Shown here one piece after another: positions 54,086 to 64,000 of a stretch of DNA of 64,000 bases. The stretch's first letter is position 1. Each line of letters starts with the position of its first letter. The notes beneath the pieces were generated by a model. The model searched no databases, had not been told where the DNA came from, and worked only from the letters and a program-made list of their open reading frames with translations. Origin of the DNA: Clavelina lepadiformis (lineage: Eukaryota; Chordata; Ascidiacea; Aplousobranchia; Clavelinidae). The position numbers were made by a program, and so were the translations under genes. Where the stretch lies: contig NC_135241.1 in NCBI RefSeq assembly GCF_947623445.1, positions 21,950,501 through 22,014,500 on the forward strand. The letters run 5' to 3'.

Positions 54086-55704
54086 ATGAATTTTTCACAG
54101 CAATTTGTGATTTTGCTCCTTCATTTGATTCTGCTTTTTACCAATATTTTGGGAATGGAGTTGACATTTGAACTGGAAGATAACACCAAACAGTGCTTCT
54201 TTCATGACATTAAGAAAGACACCAAAGCATTTCTTGAATATCAGGTATAATTCCAACAAGTTCTTTCTCAGACTTGAAAGAATATTTAACCCTTGGGCCT
54301 GCAGAACCCCAACTGAAAAGTATGGTAGTTTTCGACGAGAAATCGTCCATGCAAAGACAAAAATTTTGGCGTGATGACGTTCATCAATGCCTTAAGTTTT
54401 TGTTTATGTATTCTACTGAAAAATTGGATTTTAAGCAACCAACTTTGCCTGATTTGTTTATTACTAATGTACCCTTAAGGTTTGTTGTGTGCGCTAATGA
54501 ATCTCGTTTATGGGTGTACCACACTTTTTAATTTTACTCGGTACTAGCTAGCTAGCTTTAAGACTAGCTCGGTAACCGGGGCTTGAGCGATGAGAAATCA
54601 TTGCCGGGTTCAAGTCGTGCAAAGACTTTCCTCTGTTCGAGAATAAAGATTACCACACCACCAATCAAATTTGTGTTTACCAAGTGTGGACCATTGTGCT
54701 TACAATTGCAAGCCATGTTTGTTAGAATTCAGTATTATTTTATTATATTTCTATGTGTGCAGGTTGTGAGCGGTGGAAAATATGACGTCGACTGCTCCGT
54801 GGAAGACCCTGATGAATTGAAATTGTATTCGGAGAAACGAAAGCAATTTGATGTTTATGAATGGGATGCTCAGAAGGATGGACCTTACAAGGTGAAAATC
54901 TTCTTTTAAAAGTTTATTAAGAATTAGATGTTTAATGTTTTTGTATTTACCATTTATTTATTTTGTCTTTCGTCATTAAAACGTGTGAAATATTTCTTAG
55001 ATTTGCTTTGGCAATGAGTTTTCTACGATTTCGCACAAAATAGTTTATTTTGATTTGACTGTTGGCAATGAAGCACTTTTGTTGGACACGATGGATCGGT
55101 CAACAGCATTAACTCAGGTCTGTGCACAGACACTCCCCTGTGTTGCTTATGTGTTATGGATCATCTAGTGAATTGTTATTTTTTTGATTTTGAACTAAAA
55201 ATAGGGCTTTAATTATTATTGCTGTGCTTAGATGGAGAGCTACTGTGTTACCATTCACGATCGCTTAAAAGAAGTTTTCAATTTACAAACACATTTTCGT
55301 TTGCGAGAAGCACAAGGAAGAGTATTTGCTGAATCATTAAGCACTCGTGTGCAGGTGACAGTTTGACTTATCTTTTATCTTATATAATTCTAAGTTCTAG
55401 CCAAAGGTTGTGGCTATGTTTTCCAAAAGCAATGCAAATCCCACCACAAGCATAAACGCATTGTTTATTGTGTGCATTTGTACTTGTGATGATCAATGCT
55501 TCTATTTTTCTTCGACGAAGTCCTGAGCTTATCTGTTTTTGTTATGTATATGGCTCAATGTTGTTCAACAATATTTAAATCTTCTTCTAGGTCTGGTCCT
55601 GCATTCAACTTTTCATTATAATAACAGCGATGGTGGGACAGGTTTTTATTCTTCGAAGTTTTTTCGCTAATAAACACGCCCCTATGAGGAGAACAACTAC
55701 ATAA
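54086..55704 (+). CDS. TMED7: TMED7, p24-family ER-Golgi cargo receptor
   Basis: Five exons, all in phase: 54086-54244, 54763-54891, 55001-55117, 55232-55354, 55591-55704; 213 residues (human about 224). A signal peptide ([17 protein letters not shown]) is followed by the GOLD domain [19 protein letters not shown], then [29 protein letters not shown] (human [22 protein letters not shown]). A coiled segment [13 protein letters not shown] is nearly identical to human. The TM is [20 protein letters not shown] and the short cytosolic tail has FF (COPII binding) and RRTTT. p24 proteins shuttle cargo such as GPI-anchored proteins between ER and Golgi. The first intron carries a dispersed repeat copy near 54283-54390. 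A candidate poly(A) signal lies at 56540-56545. Confidence 0.95.
54283..54390 (+). repeat. Dispersed repeat, copy 2 (intron 1 of TMED7)
   Basis: It matches the minus strand of 40667-40745 around GAAAAGTATGG and AAATTTTGGCGTG. Small open frames across it are not exons of TMED7, because its exons join in phase without them. Confidence 0.55.
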
Positions 55705-57458
55705 GTTTTTCTTTTGCAAGACAAGCTGCAACCTATGTACGCTACACAACATTGTGTGAAGGAGAAAAACTAAGCTACAATTTTCAAGGAATATTTTCAC
55801 TGATTTTACAAAGCCTATTTATATTTTTGCTGCTGCCAGCATTTTTATTCTATTATTTGAAAGTTTTTTTTTTAAAATGGTGTGAAGCGACCAAAAGGCA
55901 AAAATGAACCATAATTTATACCTGAGTAGCCGGTTAAGTGGTTGTTCTAAAACTGATGAACATTAATTTGCATTTTATTTCATTCCCAAGAAGCATGATG
56001 ATAACTATTTATTAGTTAGCAGTTTAAATATCTGGTAAGATATTGTATATCCCAAATAGGGTATGAGTATTGATAGAAAATTGTTTTTACATTGTCTACC
56101 AGATCTGTATACGTGGTTATTTTAGTGCATTGTTCGTGCTGTGAATACATAAAGGAAATTAAAAAAAAAAATTATCTATTAACTGCATTATTAACAAAGG
56201 ATTTGGCTACTTACTTTATTTTGCACATTGTAATGTTATGTATAACTTTTATGAAGGATATAAATAACTGACAGAGCAAACATATTACACACTCTATTGC
56301 CATTGTGCTTGTTTTTTAAGTCGCCTTAATATGGTGATGTAAGTCGTATGTGTTGTAGTCCGTAGTAAGTGTTGGTGTGTTGTGTAAACAATCGTGAAAA
56401 AACAGTTGCATATTTTTTTCTTGGTTGTAGCACCTTCAAGTTTTTGTTGTCACCTTGAAGCGTTGCGTCTTCAGTTTTCATGTCGAAACTACAATGAACT
56501 TATAACCTCATGAACATATGGAAGCAATATTTCAACAACAATAAAACTGGACGTAATAGTTTTACTTTGCAAATAACTACAACTATTTTGAGTTTTTTTC
56601 TGTGTTATGAGTTCGCACTTTGTTGAGGAGTTTTTGAAAAACAACAGGCTTGTGCTTTGGTATGATAGTTAAGACTCATCAAAAGCGAATGCCATGACAA
56701 CGAATGCTCACGTCATCTTGAACTCCAAAGAAACAAGTTAACCATCGCATGAGATTTATGACTTAATGCTAAAGCCATTTCCGACTTCAGTTGCCGGTAA
56801 GCGAACGGGTTTAGGTTCCAGATCGCTTGCAAACGCACCAATGTGAAACTTACTTACACTCATTTCAAAAACGTTTGATTTTGAAAGTAAATTACAGTCG
56901 GCTTAGTAAGGTAATAGTTACAACTAAATCAGTTAAAAAGATTTATCCCCATTGGCGGTGCCGTACCGAGGTGACTGTATATCTTAGTTATTCTGTACAT
57001 AAGGATGCACGTATTTATGAGCACTGTTTGAATAAGCTACTAACGTTAGTGTTTGTAAAATTACAGACATCACCATTCCAAATGCCTTTTATGGGCGGGT
57101 GCGTGTGTCGTATTGGCAAATCGTTACAAGAAGGGCGAAATATTTGCCAACAAACGTCGACAAGTTGTGTCAACATTACAACGTACATACGTCCCAGTGC
57201 TACGGCAATGTATCCACGTGATATTGTGAGTCAAGTAAACAAGAACCGGTAGAGAGATTACTTGTACATGTCTCTGATATTAATGGCGTATTAAACTCCG
57301 TTGGGAAAAAGCTCACGTTTCTCTGACCACAAGACATTTAGTAGGTAACGAACAGTTAGAACCCTTCGAGACGGTAAGGCAACAAGTATTGAAACGAGGT
57401 AGGTTATACGTTGACCAAACAAAAATCAACAGAATTTAGATACAGCAATTAGGCAGAT
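55705..57458. other. TMED7 3' UTR and intergenic DNA
   Basis: An AATAAA at 56540-56545 may end TMED7. A 141-codon plus-strand frame (56827-57252) has several Cys but no recognisable domain, splice partner or start context, so I do not call it a gene. The rest is A/T-rich without structure I can name. Confidence 0.45.
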
Positions 57459-60400
57459 ATGGAAAGTGGTCCCAAGTACGCAATTTCGAAAGAGGGCCTT
57501 CTGAAGTTAATTGTTCTCGTTTTTGGTTGTACCACCTTCGCTTTATTCGCCGACAGTGGGGCCTATGGTTCACCGCCCGCTAAGACATGGGCGTTTGCCG
57601 CCTACATAATCTCATGGAGCATCTCTCTGTTGTTCTACTTCTTTCATGTTACAGGTAAAGTACAAGACGCTTTCGGCTTATCATTACTTTTTTTTAGCGT
57701 CGTCGGCTAGTTTGATGCCCTTGCGCTTACATTTAAAGTAGGTGGATGTGGTTGTGCTGGTTAAGGGTGTTTGATGCAGGCTTCATTATTTATGGCTAGG
57801 CATACCATATTTTTGTGATTGAAAACCGGGACGCTTCAGAACAATGAGCCTCAGATAAATATGGTTCATATTTTACTATTTTCCTTCTAGCCTACTATTA
57901 CTGAACTAGTGAATGCGCTAACAATCAACCCACTACTGGACCAATTATCCGCTACAATGACGTAACAATTACTTTCACATTTAACACAACGAAACAAGAA
58001 TAAGCATCAGATATCACTCTTCAGCAAGTTGGCTAAACAGAACAATCACGGAATGCTAATATTCGTGTAGTGTAGGGCAATGCTGGCTGACTAAATGCCA
58101 AAGTGGGATTTTTTGGTTGACTAACCGGGACTGTCCCGGCTAAAACGGGACATATGGTAAGCCTATTTAGGGCTAAAATGGGTTTGTTACAATGTAGGCT
58201 AAGTAGCTATTGCAACTTGTACATAACGTGAATTAATTTGAAACGCTTGGAAATCCACGCTTGTAAGTTAAAAAGAAAAGTAGTTACTAGTTATATGTTT
58301 GTTCCTGAAAACGGCCTACGCCCGAACGGATCTTCAATAACAAAGTAAACAAATAACTTGTTTCTGTGATGAATTTTACTTCAAACTCGTATCCTTCATT
58401 CAGTATACGCAGGGTTGCCATCGTTCTGGACTCAAAAATAAAGATGACTAGGAAACGAAAGAAGAATAAGTGCATAACAGGAGAAGGGAATCAATGTTCC
58501 TAAAAAAAGGAGACACCATTTGCATGTTCTTAATTTTGGTACCTCTTCGGTCCAAAATGGTACACTAAAGGTGTCGAAATGTCCAAAATAGGAGCCTCTG
58601 GCCTAAAAATAAGGACGCAAGTGAAAAAAGGATGTTTCTTAGACAAAAATGATGGTATGGCAACCCTGAGTGCACGTGACGAAACCACAAATCTAGTTGT
58701 TGTAGCGTCAGTTTTACAATTAAGTCAGAATATCAATAGCTTGGACACAACAAAGTATATTCTCGTCCCCTGAGTAAAGCCTGTGATCGAGGATTTGAGT
58801 AGATTGCGTGATGCAGTCTTCACTCATGATGATAAATAAATAGCATAGATGGCATAAATATGGTAAGGCGCACATATAAGCCAACATACGCCGGAATAAC
58901 CTCACCACACAAAAAAACAGCTCAAAGCGTTATGGTTTGTTTGTTTGTTACAAGACTTTGGAGTCTTATTTATTTTATTAAGCCTATTTTTGAGGTTTTT
59001 CCCGAAAAATGGTCGAAGTTATTCCAAAATACAACTCACATTACTTTGCTTGGATTTTTCCTGCGTTGGGCTCGAGGAAGGGGCTCGATATTATATCTAA
59101 CCTCAAATAAGTTATTTTAAGTTAATGACTGCAGTGGAAGCAAAAAGACTTGATTTGTATAATTAAGCTTCATGCTGGCTATCGCACCCTAGTTCGCCCG
59201 CTTCCTTTGAAACTTCAATATTTTCATACTTAGGCCTGGCTCGTGGAATGAACTGCAGTGTCAACTTCACCTACATCGGTTTTGACTTTATCTGGGCTTG
59301 GTTGTCCACCTTCCATGTATTTGCGGCTTCGATAACTTTTGCTATTAATATCAACTGCAATGTGTCCAATAATACGTAAGTACTTGTAATTACTGGATAG
59401 GTCAGAATGTCAGATCATAAACATGCTCAAGTTCTTTTTTTGTCTTCCAGGAAGTACTGCAGCGAACAAGCAGGGAGTATTGCACTGGGATTCGCGACTT
59501 TTATTCTTTACGCGGTGGAGGCTTTCTTCCTCAAAGGTTATGCTCCCGCCAATACTGGTAAGGTTTACGTCACAATGTTATTTTAGAGTTCGCTAAACAC
59601 CAAAACGCTTGCCGAGGTCATTACTTCATCAGGAATGTCCCTTGGCTCGAGCTGATTGAAATGTTTTTGTTTTTTTCCCGACTAAGATTTGAGCTTTTAA
59701 CGCAAATGATATTTGTATACAAATATGAAATGTCGTTACTTGCGTTGTAGGTTATATAGCGACACTTCGCGGCTGGTTCAAAACGGCAGTACTTGTCGGT
59801 GGGGCGGCGTCTTTCAGCTTGTTGGTTGATTCTGGCTACAAGTGGTGCGGGGGCGGGTAAGGTTTTATTGATTTGACCTTTATTTTGCAAACATTGGTAA
59901 AAATTAAAGCCAATGAATTGCCGTCCACGAATTTTGAGCGCTCGATATGTTTTATGTTATTTAAACAGCTTAAAAATCAATACTATATAATTAAATTTGA
60001 TTTTAATATTTGAAAAGAGCCTTGTATGCTGCATTAGTTTTCTTCCCCTCTTTGTTACAGGTGCGGTGTGGGCGTGACGTATGCGCTATCGGCTTACTGC
60101 ATCGGATGGAGTGTCACTCTACTCATTTTTGTCGCTAAATTGTTTATGCCTGAGGACAAGTGAGTGGAGAAAGTGTTCCATTCAATACAGCTCTTGTTGG
60201 TGATTTTCATATCATGACCTGTCAATTGTGTTGGTTGTTTTTCTTTTCATCAGAGCACAGTCCAAATTCTTCATCATGTTCCACTTCGGATGGTCCATCA
60301 TCAGCGCCCTCCTCTTCATCACTGCGTCATCCTGCTTTGCCGCTTTCACGCGGTGCCACGACTTCGATCAAGAGCCTTGTAAGAAGAGACTAGGAGGAAT

Positions 60401-60467
60401 CATCTTTGGATTTATCACCGCCATCCTCTACGTCATCGATGCCCTACTCAATCGACCCAGCAAGTGA
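57459..60467 (+). CDS. Double-MARVEL eight-pass membrane protein (MYADM-like architecture)
   Basis: Six exons, in phase: 57459-57654, 59234-59375, 59451-59557, 59751-59856, 60061-60159, 60254-60467; 287 residues. Two four-helix units follow each other. Unit 1: LLKLIVLVFGCTTFALFADS, FAAYIISWSISLLFYFFHVT, FIWAWLSTFHVFAASITFAI, GSIALGFATFILYAVEAFFL. Unit 2: WFKTAVLVGGAASFSLLVDS, TYALSAYCIGWSVTLLIFVA, FFIMFHFGWSIISALLFITA, IIFGFITAILYVIDALLNRP. The spacing of a charged/aromatic helix 3 and the final FILYxxD/E-A-F/L helix is MARVEL-like, and tandem MARVEL units are known in MYADM. Such proteins organise cholesterol-rich membranes and traffic. Orthology to MYADM is unproven. Intron 1 (57655-59233) contains two hAT-like MITEs. 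Confidence 0.85.
57797..58165. mobile_element. hAT-like MITE in intron 1 of the MARVEL gene
   Basis: The left end TAGGCATACCATA and the inverse of the right end TAGGCTTACCATATG form inverted repeats, followed in both by a GGGAC/CCGG block. The flanks TTTATGGC (57789-57796) and TTTAGGGC (58166-58173) form an 8-bp duplication with one mismatch. It is 369 bp and non-coding. Confidence 0.65.
58410..58668. mobile_element. Second hAT-like MITE in the same intron
   Basis: The ends CAGGGTTGCCAT are perfect inverted repeats over 12 bp. The flanks AGTATACG (58402-58409) and AGTGCACG (58669-58676) match at six of eight bases. It is 259 bp with no coding capacity. Confidence 0.72.
58669..59233. other. 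Remainder of MARVEL gene intron 1
   Basis: A/T-rich intron sequence between the second MITE and exon 2. I see no exon or repeat. Confidence 0.5.
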
Positions 60468-63400
60468 ACTCCAGCGCAAAGAACTTCTAACAAAACTTTT
60501 TTTCGTTGTTAAAACAATATTAGATGGGAGGACGCCTTCCTTGTACATCATGGTTGCATGTAGCCACGATTTGTCAAACGTTACGACTGTCTTTTGCCTT
60601 TTCAAACGGAATCCCGACAAGAGCTGTCAATGACAACTTTTTAATCCCGGTTAAAATACCAGCCCAAGGTAAATCCAAATGTATTTTGTATACTGGATTG
60701 ATTCAGGTAGATTAGTATCAATCTGGGATGTTCATGTTATTGTGAAGGATGACACGTGGGTTCGGGGTTTCTCTTCTATAGGTTGTTCTTGGCAAGCTCT
60801 CTTTTTATCAGCCACACTTTTTGTAGCAACTATTTTGTTTTCCAAACTGTTCAGTTTATTCTAAAGAAATTTCGGTTTGTTTGAGTAAATATAATTACCG
60901 CACAATGACGCTATAGACTATAGAGCGTGTAATACATTACGTTTACTACTTACCCATATTATCTTCTTTCAGCTGAAATTTGTATGGCAAGTGACATCGC
61001 AAAATGTGTTTGGAAATTTATTATTTTTACATCAGCTTAGTTATTAATAACTTTTCTATAATGGTAACCGTGAGCAAATATAACAACTGTGACATGTAAC
61101 GTTTTAAAAATATCGGATATAGCGTCTCAAAAATTTTCCGCTGAAATTCATTTCGGCTTCCAGCGAAGATACATGATCATTATTATCGCGTGGAACTCGT
61201 TTTTTTTCATTTTTTCGCATTTTCTATTTTGTAAATATTTTAAAGTGCGGTCAGTGTGTCCGATATTTTCAGTGGATTCATTCTATGGCTTTTTTCATTG
61301 TTGTAGAAGTTAGTGGATAACTTTTTTGTACAGATACAAAAAGTCATTCGTCGTTAAATTAATATAATCGAAGTGCTACTGTTTTTTATTGCTGAAGCAC
61401 AGCTGTTGCGAAGGCTACAACGTAACAGCAATCTTGTAGCTTTTGAATCAGTTCATTTTTTCTCGGTTGTAAAAGAGTGATATATCGTAACTATAAGAAA
61501 AATTTTTCGGTGTAAAATAATCAGCTTTTTTTCCAGTAAGAATGTACGACACGAGTTCAACTGGGTCACACATAAAGACAATCGTGTATATGAACAGGTC
61601 GAGCTTTTGTTGTTTATAAAATTTTCTGACATTAGATTCGCGCCACTTTGCGCAATTCGTTGGCTTACGCGTAAAGTTCGACTATTTTTAACATTTAAGC
61701 ATTGGCAGACGCTTAACTGCACTGTGTAGTACGTCATAAAGTGTCTGTCGTGTTGTTATAGCGATATATTAATTACTCGTTTGTCCATTATAACGCAAGC
61801 TTTTCAAAATGAATGTAATGTGGGACGCAGAGGCACAATCGTTTTTCTGCGAACGCAAATCAGAAGCCCGTTAATCTCCAACGAGGTTTGCGCTGGTCAA
61901 TTGGACGAAAAATGTCCTTTAATTACCTCGTTCGAAAACATCTGCATCGCGTGTTCCAGAAAAAGAAGTAATTTTCATATTTCGCCAGCGTTTTACCCGT
62001 CGTCGTCAACGTGACGTCAATATGCAATATCCATCCCTGAAATTGGATGACATCATCGACCACAAATCGATCACATGAGAAATGAACTACGTAATCGCTT
62101 GGCCTTCTAGCTAGGTCATTGCGGAAATTGATTGTTTTCATTGGAAAGTTCCAGTGTCGTAAACAATGCCAAAGTATTCAATCATTAATGGCAGAAACTG
62201 TCTCTGTATTATGGCTTTTGGTTACAACAACCCAATTTATTTCGCTTGTATTGGCCCGAACGTTGGCTATACTCTTGACTATCATGGGACGTCTAAGGCA
62301 AGCACTTGACACATTTTGACTTACTTTTATGGCGTGGCTGATGCTATGCAACTAGTGACATGAATATAAGTAGGTCTACTACATTTTTGCGTAAGCTTCA
62401 TCGTTTTTTGACTGCGTTATTGTTATGGAATATGAATGAGAAGTTTGGAAATTGAAACATTGCTTTGAACTATGAACAGCATTTTTCGAAGAGTTTTGCA
62501 TAATCTTCAAAAGCCATCTATTGTAGTATACTGGCATTGTTGTTTTCTTGTTGGTCCACGAATAACCTCAGTAAATCTAAGCGTCACCCAATTGCCATTC
62601 TTTGTCCTTTACTTTCTAAGAGCACTGTGGTCGGGTCTACTTTGCTCAGATGTTGCCCAATCAAAAGCCAGCACTCTGTACAAAAATCAGTCAGGTTATG
62701 GTTGGCAATATTTTGCACATTAATATCCGGAATTCGAATATAAAACCCGTATTGCTTTAAAATGAGCTGGTAGAATATTTGTAGGCCTATAAAACCGATA
62801 AAGCATTTCTTCTTCAAAACATTTTGCTTTCCTAAAGCAATCCTTCTAAAAAGCAGCACGAGGTAGCTGCTGAACCAGCAGACTGCGTTTATCGAGTTAG
62901 GTAGTCGAACACAAACAAAGGCAACTAAACTGAATAAGATTAAAACAAACTAAGGTTAGGTTAGATTTTATCAGACAAGGTCGCTAATGAGAGTTATAGG
63001 TTTTGGTTAATAAAAGAAAACTTGTCCCTACAAGCGAAACTATTTGAATGTACATTTTTAGTAAAGTATAAAAGCTGCCAAAATACAGTCCTGTTCTTTC
63101 AGCCTATTTATTAGTGGTTTTTTGATTCTGCTACCAAATTCCTTAAATCTATCACCAGCTGTTTACGAAAGATTTTTTTATACAAAAACTTCTTATCGAA
63201 CTTCAAAGGGTCAAATTAACGATTTCAATTGTAAAAATAACAAAGGAAAAGTAATGGTGAACTTTGACCTTGACCTTGCTATTCTATTTGTATGGAATTT
63301 TCAAGCACGTCAAAAAAGCAAGAATGACAAATGCTAATTTTTTCAAACTCTTGTAGAAACCATTTCAATTTTTGTAATTACTTTTGTATCCTTAATATTT

Positions 63401-64000
63401 CAAAAAGAGATATTAACAGTTTCTAACAAAAATTTTTCATAAAAATGTGCACATTTCCAAAAAATCAAGGAAAATTCCACTGGCCGTCATGAAAGGACTT
63501 CTCAATGTACTAAACAACGGACCAAGCGGAAATTTGCTGTTTACGTTTACGTTTAAAAATGTTTATGTTTCATGTATCGTGTCATCGCATGTGACACAAT
63601 CAAAAACTGTATTGACTTTTCTAGAATACCAGTGACCTTTTAAGCAAACAATGAAATGTTTTAAAGAATGAGACAATGTTTGCACCTCCATGTATCACTG
63701 GACATCTACAGGCCACAACTGACCAACATTAAGACTGCATGCTGCTGTGTATATGGAGAAACCGCTTTCAATTTTTCGCGTGAAACAGGAAAAAGTTTTG
63801 CCGGAAGCTCCAAGCGCAGTGACGTAAAATATTTTCTAACCTCATCAGCGCATAGATCAACGTAATCAATGACATAACAATGCATCACTAATTGCTTTAC
63901 GTCAAGAAAACTTACGAAACAATTATCCCGTAGGAAATTCGGTCTGCTCTATGGCCTTAATTGTCCAAGATTTTCCAAACAAATGTTTGAGCTTAAATAA
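60468..64000. other. Right end of the window, no supported gene
   Basis: It begins with the presumed 3' UTR of the MARVEL gene. Many frames of 60-94 codons occur on both strands but none has a recognisable domain, signal peptide with partner exon, or splice-consistent neighbour. A CRE-type TGACGTCA lies near 62011. I see no tRNA, rRNA or delimited repeat. Confidence 0.5.

Noticed and set aside
56827-57252. 141-codon plus-strand open frame with several cysteines
   Set aside because: No signal peptide, domain or in-phase neighbouring exon; it probably lies in intergenic or 5' untranslated DNA ahead of the MARVEL gene.
61781-62014. 77-codon plus-strand frame near the right edge
   Set aside because: No domain, start context or partner exon; treated as chance.

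Overview
The window looks like animal nuclear DNA: AT-rich, with short GT-AG introns, single-copy metazoan housekeeping genes (a SERINC, the complex I subunit NDUFA6, the p24 cargo receptor TMED7, a Polycomb CBX) and many small non-autonomous DNA transposons. The compact introns, invertebrate-style mosaic proteins and vertebrate-like orthologues suggest an invertebrate deuterostome, most likely an ascidian tunicate. This placement is inference from sequence character; I could not search any database.

Layout. 1-951 (minus): broken fragment of a multicopy invertebrate ORF family that runs off the left edge. 1402-29030 (plus): one very large multi-exon gene whose first exon is not seen. Its ectodomain runs R-type lectin, two kringles, two CCP (sushi) modules, a C-type lectin, a lectin-like block, a Link domain, a CCP array, a second R-type-lectin-like block, a long CCP array (about 30 CCPs in total) and a discoidin-like domain. 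This is followed by a polycystin-1-type membrane core (TM1, PLAT, TM2-TM5) and a stop codon before the channel half. 30980-32377 (plus): an uninterrupted SERINC gene. 36466-38799 (plus): a five-exon CBX2-like Polycomb protein. 39493-40113 (minus): NDUFA6 in three exons, convergent with CBX. 41960-42703 (minus) and 45485-46375 (plus): two intronless CAP-superfamily genes head to head, with a diverged tandem repeat of about 165 bp and a hAT MITE between them. 48783-50688 (plus): a type I membrane receptor with two TSP1 domains and a tyrosine-rich tail. 51600-53050 (minus): a three-exon unrecognised gene. 54086-55704 (plus): TMED7. 57459-60467 (plus): a double-MARVEL, eight-pass membrane protein. 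60468-64000: no gene I can support.

The best candidate for something undescribed is the 27 kb gene. It joins a complement-like and lectin-like ectodomain to the PLAT/five-helix half of a polycystin-1 protein, with no recognisable GPS site and no channel half. The TSP1 receptor with an ITIM-like tail and the paired secreted or anchored CAP proteins are further surface candidates. At least six hAT-like MITEs and one Mutator-like MITE can be delimited by terminal inverted repeats and target-site duplications. Four lie in introns of the large gene, two in an intron of the MARVEL gene and one between the CAP genes.
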